Origin: Cladorrhinum sp. PSN259
Lineage: Eukaryota > Ascomycota > Sordariomycetes > Sordariales > Podosporaceae
Length of the DNA: 64,000 bases
NCBI GenBank assembly: GCA_033725935.1
Contig: MU867096.1
Coordinates: forward strand, 1 to 64,000
Direction: 5' to 3'
In this document: positions 55,619-64,000 of the stretch, in pieces
Layout of the letters: each line of letters starts with the position of its first letter
How positions within the stretch are numbered: the first letter of the stretch is position 1
Program-made: the position numbers and the translations under genes
Notes under the pieces: generated by a model
What the model was told of the DNA's origin: nothing
Databases searched by the model: none
Seen by the model: the letters and a program-made list of their open reading frames with translations, nothing else

Positions 55619-56986
55619 TCAGCTAGACAGATGGGCATACTCCTTGTTGAAGGCTCTCCCAATGACCATGCGCCGGACTTCAGAAGTGCCCGCACCAATC
55701 TCATACAGCTTCGCGTCACGCAGAATGCGAGACGCAGGCATCTCCTCGACATAACCCATGCCGCCCAATACCTGGATGCAGTCGAGTGCACACTCGGTGG
55801 CACGCTCAGCGGCATAGAGGATGGCGCCAGCGCAGTCCTGCGTACGGATGAGCCCTTGCTCGTCGACAGCCTTCGCGGTGGCAAATGTGTAGGCCCGCGA
55901 GGCCTGGAGCTTGGTGTACATGTCTGCCAACTTTCCCTGCAGCAGCTGGAACTGTGCGATGGGGGTGCCAAATTGCTTGCGCGAGTGCGCATATGGCAGC
56001 GCGACGTCGAGGGCGGCCTGCATCAGACCAAGAGGGCCTGCGCTGAGAACCAATCGCTCGAGGTCGAGGCCCTCCATCAGGACTCGCACGCCCCCGTTGA
56101 TCTTGCCCAGAACGTTCTCCTTGGGCACGAAGACATTGTCAAAGACAAGCTCGCCAGTGTTGCTGCCACGCATGCCCATCTTGTCAAGCTTGCGCAGGCA
56201 GGTAAAGCCGGGGGAGGACTTGGGTTCGATGATGAAGGCGGTGATACCCTTTGATCCGCCATCTGGGACGGTTTTGGCGTAGACGATAATGACATCCGCG
56301 TCTGGCCCATTTGTGATCCACATCTTGGAGCCAGTGAGAACATAGCCGCCTTCGACCTCCTTTGCCCGGGTGCGCATGCTTACTACGTCGCTGCCGGAGC
56401 CAGACTCCGACATGGCCAGGGCGCCTACTTTGTGGCCTGCGATGAGGTCGGGCAGGTACTTGTGCTTTTGGTCCTCGTTGCCGTTGAGCTGTAGCTGGTT
56501 GACGCATAGCTGCGAGTGGGCTGCGTAGCTGAGAGCGATAGACCCGCTCGCCCGCGAGAGCTCCTCCATGACTATGCAGTGCGCTTGGTAGCCCATTCCC
56601 AAGCCCCCGACATCCTCGTCGGCTGTGATACCTAGAAGACCGGCATCGCCAAGTTTAGCCCACATTTCATGCGGGAAGTTATTTGTCTTGTCGGTGTTTG
56701 CCGCGACCTCCTCAGTCATCTCGCGGCGGGTGAATTCCTGGACGCGCTCTCGGAGCTCGGCCAAGTCGCTATGAGAGGGTGGCTCGAAGCCCTTGGGGTG
56801 CTTGGACGATGCATATCGTTTTTGTTGTTGAAATTGTTGGAGTGCTGGGGATGCTTGTGCTATTGTTGATGGAGATCGTGCGGAGGAAAACGCGGGGCGG
56901 AGGCCGAATTGACGACGAGGAATCGCGACTGTAGACCTCCTTGCTGCTGAGCGCAACAGCGCTTGTGATAATATCTTGCTTGGCAT
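55619..56986 (-). CDS. ivd: Isovaleryl-CoA dehydrogenase, mitochondrial, 455 aa
   Basis: Single exon. The enzyme is an FAD-dependent acyl-CoA dehydrogenase that converts isovaleryl-CoA to 3-methylcrotonyl-CoA in leucine breakdown. A presequence of about 60 residues is Arg/Ser/Ala-rich (RSAARRSTVAIPRRQFGLRP). The ACAD core has ALAMSESGSGSDV, WITNGPDADV and QFGTPIAQFQLLQGKLADM. The segment EGLDLERLVLSAGPLGLM holds the catalytic Glu at the position specific to isovaleryl-CoA dehydrogenases. The C-terminal site that carries Glu in medium-chain enzymes reads YEIGAGTSE here, as expected for IVD. It is divergent from the MCC beta gene, the next step of the same pathway, with 425 bases between starts. 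Confidence 0.96.
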   Translation of the reverse strand: MPSKILSQALLRSAARRSTVAIPRRQFGLRPAFSSARSPSTIAQASPALQQFQQQKRYASSKHPKGFEPPSHSDLAELRERVQEFTRREMTEEVAANTDKTNNFPHEMWAKLGDAGLLGITADEDVGGLGMGYQAHCIVMEELSRASGSIALSYAAHSQLCVNQLQLNGNEDQKHKYLPDLIAGHKVGALAMSESGSGSDVVSMRTRAKEVEGGYVLTGSKMWITNGPDADVIIVYAKTVPDGGSKGITAFIIEPKSSPGFTCLRKLDKMGMRGSNTGELVFDNVFVPKENVLGKINGGVRVLMEGLDLERLVLSAGPLGLMQAALDVALPYAHSRKQFGTPIAQFQLLQGKLADMYTKLQASRAYTFATAKAVDEQGLIRTQDCAGAILYAAERATECALDCIQVLGGMGYVEEMPASRILRDAKLYEIGAGTSEVRRMVIGRAFNKEYAHLSS

Positions 56987-57411
56987 TGTGTACTTTTTTG
57001 GTGTTGACTTTGTTCAGAGAGTGAACGCAAAAAAATGAGATCCAAAAATGAACAAATTGAACAGATTCTTTTCTCCCTCCCTTTACTTTACTGTCTGACA
57101 GTGGACCTGGATCTTGTTATCCCGAGCTCCCCAGACCGATTTCCCCAGCCGCCAAGGCCGCTCTACCCCGGACAAGCCTGTGGACAACCGGAGTTTTGGG
57201 TGTCTTATGACATCGTTGGCTTCCTTTCAGTGCCAAAATTCTCGGCTTGAGACGGTTTAACCCGGCCCGGCGCAAACCACCTGCCAGGAACGGTCAACGT
57301 GTTTGGGGGCTGGCCGGTGTAAGCCGCTATTGACACGAATATTCAAGGAGTGTATTCCAAATTGAGGGATCGTGATTATTGTCGTTCTGTTTTTTCGTGA
57401 GAGTCTAGGCA
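56987..57411. promoter_or_regulatory. Shared divergent promoter of IVD and MCC beta
   Basis: This 425-base region separates the start codons of two consecutive leucine-catabolic genes, so co-regulation from shared sites is likely. A direct repeat of CCGGACAA/GGACAACCGG type lies at about 57167-57191, with CCGG at both ends. It could be a zinc-cluster factor site, but this is weak. Confidence 0.5.
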
Positions 57412-59299
57412 ATGCCATTTTCACCACGATCAAGAGAAATGATGCACCTATCACGACAATTGGGTCGGTTGACCCGCGCGCGACCACTACCGAGGACGTC
57501 GACGGCACTCACGCCCCGCTATTCCCCCTCTTCTGGCCTCTTTTGCTCAAGGAGATCGGTCGCGACATTTAACACCCATCATCAAGCAAGCGCCATATCA
57601 ATAGTGAAGAGCAATGTCGATACTACTTCGGAGGAGTTTAAAGAGAACGAGCGGCTCATGGGAGAGGCCATGGCCAAGCTCGAGGAGTTGACGAGGAAAG
57701 TACACCAGGGTGGACCACCAAAGGCCAGGGAGAAGCACATTGCGCGCAAGAAGATGCTGCCTAGGGATCGCATTACGGCGTTAGTTGACCCAGGAACCAC
57801 CTTTCTTGAACTGTCACCGCTAGCCGGACATGAATTGTATCCAGAAGCTGAAGTACCAGCTGGAGGCATCATTGCAGGCGTAGGTGTTGTGGAGGGAGTA
57901 ACATGCATGATTGTTGCGAACGACAGCACGGTAAAGGGAGGCACATATTATCCTATTACGGTGAAGAAGCACTTGCGCGCTCAGGCAGTTGCGCAGGAGA
58001 ATAAGCTACCGTAGGTATCCCTTCCAGATCCGCGCAAAAAGAGTAAGCTTTTCTGACTAGAGACGAACATACTACAGATGCATCTACCTCGTCGATTCAG
58101 GCGGCGCGAACCTCCCCCACCAATCCGATGTGTTCCCAGACCGCGACCACTTCGGACGCATCTTCTACAACCAGGCACGCATGTCAGCCGCCGGGATACC
58201 CCAGATCTCGGTTGTCATGGGTCCCTGCACCGCGGGCGGCGCCTACGTACCAGCCATGAGCGACGAGAGCATCATCGTCCAAGAACAGGGCCACATCTTC
58301 CTTGCCGGCCCGCCTCTAGTCAAGGCAGCCACTGGCGAGGTTGTCAGTCCCGAAGACCTCGGCGGCGGCAAGATGCACTCCTCCGTGTCAGGTGTGACAG
58401 ATTACCTCGCAGTGGACGACGCCCATGCGATTGTTCTCGCCAGACGATCTATCAGCAACCTTAACTGGCCTACTAATACGTCGTATTCGACGCCTACCAC
58501 GTTTTCCGAGCCGATTTACGATCCTGAGGAGCTCCTCGGTATTGCTTCGACGAACCTGCGTAAACCTCTCCCCATCCACGAAGTCATTGCCCGTATTGTG
58601 GACGGCTCCCACTTTTCAGAGTTCAAGAGGGACTACGGCACTACCTTGGTTACAGGTTTCGCATCAATCTACGGCCACCGCGTAGGCATCGTAGCCAATA
58701 ACGGTATCCTCTTCAGTTCCTCCTCCTTGAAAGGAGCGCACTTCATTGAGCTTTGCGCGCAAAGGGGCATCCCCCTTGTCTTCTTACAGAATATCAGCGG
58801 GTTCATGGTCGGTAAGGACGCCGAGCGAGAAGGTATCGCAAAGAACGGTGCCAAGCTGGTAACGGCCGTTGCGTGTGCCGAGGTGCCCAAATTTACTGTC
58901 GTGGTGGGAGGCAGTTACGGAGCAGGCAACTATGGCATGTGCGGGCGGGCGTATTCGCCTAGATTTCTCTGGATGTGGCCTAACGCTAGGGTTGGTGTGA
59001 TGGGCGGGGAGCAGTTGAGTAAAGTAATGGAGACTGTGGGACAGAAAGTTGATGCCGGGTTGAAGGAAAGAATTGAGAAGGAGAGCGAGGCTGTTTTCAG
59101 TAGTGCTAGGTTGTGGGTGAGTATTATCATTTTTTCTGTTGAGGGTATGGAATGAGTTGCTAATGATGATGTGCAGGATGATGGTGTTATTCCTCCACAA
59201 CATACTCGGAGATATCTCGGTCTGGGGCTGAATGCTGCTATGGGTGGAAGAAATGCGGTTTTCCCTGGGCAGACGAAGTTTGGTGTTTTCAGGATGTAA
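57412..59299 (+). CDS. mccB: Methylcrotonoyl-CoA carboxylase beta (carboxyltransferase) subunit, mitochondrial, 586 aa
   Basis: Three exons (57412-58010, 58078-59116, 59177-59299) join in frame. The first donor is GTAGGT and the second GTGAGT. The subunit transfers CO2 from carboxybiotin to 3-methylcrotonyl-CoA, the step after IVD. The N-terminal 50 residues are Arg/Ser-rich and lack acidic residues apart from one Glu, consistent with a presequence. A second ATG pair at 57439/57442 (MMHLSRQLGRL) gives an even better one and may be the true start. Core motifs are ARKKMLPRDRITALVDPGT, YLVDSGGANLPHQ, MGPCTAGGAYVPAMSDE, FLQNISGFMVG and VVGGSYGAGNYGM. The last exon supplies DDGVIPPQHTRRYLGLGL and the end FGVFRM. 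Length is normal. The biotin-carrying alpha subunit is not in the window. Confidence 0.96.
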
Positions 59300-60304
59300 A
59301 ATATTCTTATAAATTGGTTCTGGGATGTGTGGTATTTAGCGAGTTTAAAGAAGGAACAAGTTGAACTAGCAGACGTGGTGAGCAGCCTGGCCTAATATAA
59401 TGCTGCTCAATGAGAACTCTGGTAAGCTTAAGGAACATTTTTCCAGCTGGACATTGTAACTTGCCAGTGGCGTAGCTGGCATACATTGTAGATGTAATGG
59501 GAGTTCGCCTTCAAGGTGCTTTGGTTCCTTGAGGTCAGTGTTTGGCTCATCATTGTTAGGTGCTTATATGTTCAAAATGATGATGATGAATCGACTCTTT
59601 CCTCGATCTGGTGCCCACAAGAGCATAGCCCGCGAAGTCTATCACAAGCAAGGCACAACACACCCTGGTACAAAGAAGGTTGCGGACGCACGAGACTTAG
59701 ATTTAGATGTTTTTCTGTCGTGGAACCGCTTATAGGGCCGGTAAGGGTTAGATGTCATGAGAGCCCTTATGCACACTTATACTACTATATTGCAACTCTC
59801 CTAGCAGACTTCCGAGTATGTAAAGCAGACCGTTGTTGAAAGAGATGAAAAAAGGGCAGAAAATGGTTGAAAAAACAAAGATGAATATATTATTGATCCT
59901 CACAACGCTGCCTGTTTCACCTGAATTTTTTAACCACGCTATCTATCTTTTCATGAGTGGATGCCCTTATTCCTGGTGTGTCAATCCTTTTGACATACCG
60001 AAAATACGGGCATCATCCCATTGACCATTGACAGCGGGACAACAAGCATGGGTATAATAAGTGGACTGACTGGTTGACTTTGCATGGTGAACTAAACTCC
60101 GTTTTACAGATCTACCCCGCGCCCCGCAGGAACAAACAATCAAGACCCACGATGGGGGGGGGGGAGGGGGATGGTCAGGGGGCGAATGACAACAACGACA
60201 AAGCACTTTTTCTTCATCTCATCTCTCTCTCTCAAAAATCTTCAATTTGAACCTTGAAACCTGTCAAACATCAGTTTAATCGAAATACCAAAGCCTAAAC
60301 AACA
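59300..60304. other. Intergenic, 1 kb, no gene seen
   Basis: This stretch lies between the MCC beta 3' end and the SDR start, both plus. It contains a G tract at about 60151-60169 and a CT-rich stretch just before the SDR start at about 60205-60235. Open frames are short. Confidence 0.55.
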
Positions 60305-61942
60305 ATGCCACCACCAAGATTCCTCCGCCGGGCTCTCCCCCGAACCACCACCACCACCACTATTCTTCCCCGCTCCACGTTCCCCCTCATCCCATCCCAT
60401 CTCATCAAAACAATCCACTCTTCTCCCATCCTCCTTACCAAGACTAAGGAGCCGCCGTCCCCAGGAAAATACGCAAGAACCGATCCCAAAATCCAAACAA
60501 CTTACCCCTCCGATGAATCCCAACTCCCTCACTCACACATAGCAACTTCACCCACTCTGCCTTCTTTCTCTCTGCAAGGAAAAGTATGTGTAGTTACCGG
60601 TGGAGCGAGGGGACTGGGCCTGGTCATGGGACAGGGTATCGTGTTGTCGGGAGCTGATCTGGCCATCGTTGATTTGAACCGTACGTTTTCTTTCCTTTCT
60701 TCTTCTCACTACATTGCTTCCGTTTATGGCTTTAAAGGGCTCAAAAATGGAAAACCCTTCTTCGTCAAATAAACACTAAACCATGAGAAAATATATCAGA
60801 GGAGGAAGCATCACTCCAAGCTTCAGAGATCTTCAACTCGTTTGCAAAGACTTATCCTGACGCTCGGTATGTATACAATCTCCCACTTGATTCTCAAAGC
60901 CATATTTGACAAGTTGATTATCTGCTAATCATCAAGCAAGTAAACCCAAAATAACAACCCACCATTGCGATGTCGCCTCCGCCCCATCAGTCCAAGCTTG
61001 CGTAGCTGAAATTCTAAAGTCTCACAGCAAGATTGACGGTCTAGTTACCTCCGCCGGCTTTGTAGAGAACTTTGACGCAGTAGAATATCCCATTGATCGG
61101 GTACGCAAACTGTGGGGCGTTAATGTGGATGGTACTTACCTGTTTGCTACTGAGGTTGCCAGACATTTGGTGAGTTGTTTCACCCTTTACTTTCTTTTTC
61201 AAGTTCTGGTCCTGGAGAGAGGGGGAGGGGAGTGAGGGGAGTGAAGTACCTTGGAAGGGCGCAGATGGCTCGGGGTGGAAAGGGGCAGAGAAGGGGGCAG
61301 CTGTGTCTGAGCTGGGGACAAAAGGGGGCGAGAGCCGGTTTCCTGCACACTCAAATTCGTGCAGGACCAAGGAAGGGTGAAAATTCTCGGATAATAGCTA
61401 ACAAATCCAAAAAGCTCGAACGCAAAGCAAAAGGAAGCATGGTGTTCATCGGAAGCATGAGCGGATCGATAGTAAACGTCCCTCAACCGCAAGCGTGAGT
61501 CAACCTGAACTGCCCCTATTCCAACGTGCGTCCGATGACGACGATGGGCGACCGAGCTAACTGCCCCCGCTTCCACACACTGCAGCCCTTACAATGCCTC
61601 CAAGGCAGCCGTCCGACATCTTGCAGCATCGTTTAGCGTTGAATGGGCCAAGGCCGGAATTCGAGTGAATTGCATTTCTCCCGGTTACATGCTGACCGCT
61701 CTGTGAGTGTTTATGAAGCCCCTGAAACATGTCGGCACGTCAACTGACCTGTCATAAACAGAACCAAAAAGATACTGGATGACAAACCAGATCTGAAGAA
61801 GCAATGGACTTCGCTGATCCCGCAGGGACGGATGGGGAACCCGGAGGATCTGATGGGCCCAGTCACTTTCCTTCTCTCTGATGCGTCCAGTTATGTCACT
61901 GGCGCAGACTTGCGTGTTGATGGCGGATACACTCTCACCTGA
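60305..61942 (+). CDS. Short-chain dehydrogenase/reductase (sugar-alcohol dehydrogenase-like), 349 aa
   Basis: Six exons (60305-60680, 60800-60866, 60941-61169, 61415-61494, 61586-61702, 61762-61942) give one frame of 350 codons. The classical SDR core has TGGARGLG at residues 98-105, a Ser240 region (IGSMSG) and Tyr253/Lys257 in YNASK. RVNCISPGYM and DLRVDGGYTLT follow. The overall style resembles fungal D-arabinitol 2-dehydrogenase or sorbose reductase, but the substrate is inference. The first 90 residues precede the fold. They are Arg/Thr/Pro-rich with almost no acidic residues in the first 45, suggesting a mitochondrial presequence. Intron 3 (61170-61414, 245 bases) is long for this window. 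A second acceptor at 61264 would add exactly 50 in-frame codons. Confidence 0.85.
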
Positions 61943-64000
61943 GGCGGGTGAGATAAAAAAGAAACAAGAAAAACCATTCGTGCCATTCTAGGGAGAGTGC
62001 ATGAAGCAAAACAGGGATGCCAAGTTTAGATCACAGAGAGGAAAAAACAAAGTACAAAAGAAGTTGGTGTCATAATGTACCTACAGTCAGCTGGAAGAGC
62101 TCCCCAAAAGTGTGGTGTCACTGAAGTCTCTTTTTCTCTCGTTTCCACCGAGCTGGTAACCAGGTATCATCGATCCGATCCCTGAACTCCGGGGTGTAAT
62201 AACACCTCAAATATTGCAGAAAGAGCCTTGATTGGTTTTACCCAACAGGCCTCACCGCCACGGATACATTGCTCTCTTCGTGGCGGTTTGCTTTCGGGTC
62301 TCAGACGCAAGCTGTCGGCGGGTTTTCTCCCTTTCAAAATGCATCTCTCCAGCGTTGTGATCATGCAGAGCGATGCGCCTCGATCACTAGATCCTATTCG
62401 GATAACGGATCGGAGCGAACCACCTCCGTAGATGATCCTAATAAACAAAGATGACCACCTTGATAGTTTCTGGAGGGGTGCGGCCCGTTCTGACGGCTCC
62501 TCTGAAACTTTACTTTTCCTGGCCACCTACATCATGCGGGCGTTTTTTTTTTAAATGCTCAAGATTGACATATCTGTGATATATCACAAGAGTCTCATAC
62601 ATTTGACTGATTTGCGCATGCAGCGTGTCGCTTGATAAGGCAACGGGCTCGTCGGTAGTTATCATGGCCCCTATGGTCGATCATGTCCCAACCACATGCC
62701 AAGCGCAAAGAGCCAAAAACAACCAAAAAACAAAGGTTATTGCGCATTGGGCAATATTCGCCAAAGCCTCAACAGACCGCAGCTCAAAGCCGAATGGCTG
62801 ATCCTGCTCACTCAGGGACTGTACATCTGCGATCTGTTCCTCAACGGCTGCGGGGAATGAAGGAGAAACATCCTTGATCATATGATTATCAGAAAATGCT
62901 CAGCCTGTGATACCGTAGCATCTGGCATCTGGCTGAATGACGCGGAACAGGGAATCTTTGAGTTCCTCGTTCTCCACGGAAAGGAACCACCCGGCAGGAA
63001 TACATCGAGGCAGACCAAGATTCTGAAACAACAGACTTTGACTCAAAAGCTCTCTCTGAAAGGAAATCGTGGCCGGGCTTTCTATCTGTCTTTCTGAACC
63101 AATGGCTGAAAGCCATGTCCTGTAAGTCGGCGCCAGTCACCCGACTATCAAGTCTCATCCCCGCAACTGGCACGTCAGAAGACCGGGTTAAGTTCAAAAC
63201 TCGCATCCAAATGGGTCGTGAAGACAGATCATCGATTGTGTTTTGTCCATCCAAGCTTCCGGTTTACGTATTTAAAACAGGGCTGAGTAGCATTCTGAAG
63301 GTTGCCGGTGCACACTCAAATAGAGCCAAGAATGAATGCCGCTCCCGTACTTTGGGAATGTGGGAATTGTGTTCCCCGCGCGGGGAAGCGCAAAGCGGTG
63401 AATGGAGTGCTTGTTCGTGACCATGTCAAGGCTGGGTTTTGGTTCGTCTGGGAGAAAGTTGTGGTTGGACGTCGTACATGGTGGCTCTGTCTGGGGAAGC
63501 CCTTGGTGGGACTGACCCGAATGCTGCTGGCTGGATTTGCCTTGGCGCTTGGCAAAGGAGGCTGGGATAATGATTCAGCAAGCAAGATCTTTGTACACCA
63601 CGATTACTCTGACGAACGAGAAAGGGGCAAGAATAGTCGGAATGCTGCTGTGTAAGCGCCACCACGAAGAAACCAATGCGCCATGTCGCCTATTCACGGC
63701 TTCTAGCAAGACGACGACAGACACAGGTGCTTCGCCTTGATGATGTACCCATCCCAGGATTCAGATCGTTCCCGCAACCCCTGTCGTTGATCTCTGGCCG
63801 TCTGCCTTCCTCAAGCCGGAGTTGTTTGTCTTGGAACGCCATCCGAACAAAAATGCGGCAACCCCCAAATCGCACGCAAGAGTCGGGCGTGGGGGGCGAC
63901 CCATTTCGTGCACCCGAAAGAGGCGCAAAGGCGAGAGCCAAATCACATCCTATCCTCTGGCTGAGCTCGTAAAAATAGAGGGCGAGGCGGTTTTGTGCAC
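61943..64000. other. Gene-free right end, 2 kb
   Basis: Open frames stay below about 125 codons and show no family motif on either strand. No inverted repeat, tandem array or RNA gene is recognised. A T run lies at 62546-62553. A gene starting beyond the window could have its upstream region here. Confidence 0.5.

Noticed and set aside
57253..57278. Imperfect palindrome in the IVD/MCC beta promoter
   Set aside because: Only the outer five bases pair; the match is too weak to call an operator.

Overview
This is a gene-dense nuclear window from a filamentous ascomycete (Pezizomycotina). The gene content and protein style look most like Sordariomycetes, but that rank is inference. The evidence is introns of mostly 51 to 70 bases with GTRNGT donors, CTAAC-type branch sites and YAG acceptors, intron-poor long genes, and a gene set typical of these fungi (complex I 9.5 kDa subunit, SPM1-type vacuolar subtilisin, BEACH protein, UBC13, WDR59/Sea3). 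No tRNA, rRNA, CRISPR array or autonomous transposon was recognised. All gene calls come from reading the frames and splice sites by eye; no search was run.

Layout. From 0.5 to 4.2 kb lie two minus-strand genes, an unknown one-TM protein and the OST subunit WBP1. WBP1 is divergent from the 9.5 kDa complex I subunit at 4.8-5.1 kb. From 5.8 to 13.8 kb runs an 8 kb BEACH/WD40 gene (minus). A gene-poor 3 kb stretch precedes the vacuolar subtilisin at 16.9-18.6 kb (plus). From 19.8 to 24.6 kb is a large CbxX/CfxQ-type protein with three AAA modules (minus). From 26.1 to 30.8 kb is an intronless unknown coiled-coil membrane protein of 1569 residues (minus). From 31.3 to 35.9 kb NSE4 and VPS34 are divergent, followed by convergent mitochondrial ETR1 at 36.1-37.4 kb. 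An unknown small gene lies at 39.2-39.8 kb. UBC13 (minus) and WDR59/Sea3 (plus) are divergent at 41.9-48.2 kb. A dienelactone-hydrolase-family gene and a Nudix gene (both minus) lie at 48.7-51.2 kb. From 51.2 to 55.6 kb there is no gene; this stretch holds a 27-bp-TIR MITE and a sequencing gap in a C/G homopolymer. From 55.6 to 59.3 kb isovaleryl-CoA dehydrogenase and methylcrotonyl-CoA carboxylase beta share a promoter (leucine catabolism). A six-exon SDR lies at 60.3-61.9 kb. The last 2 kb show no gene.

How the genes relate. The one clear functional pair is IVD with MCC beta, which catalyse consecutive steps of mitochondrial leucine breakdown. VPS34, the GATOR2/SEACAT-type WDR59, the vacuolar protease and the BEACH protein all belong to endosome, vacuole or autophagy biology, but they are scattered and there is no evidence of coregulation. 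The least explained items are the 1569-residue coiled-coil membrane protein with 21-residue repeats, the triple-AAA protein whose Walker B motifs are degenerate in two of three modules, and the duplicated flanks of the N gap, which look like an assembly error.
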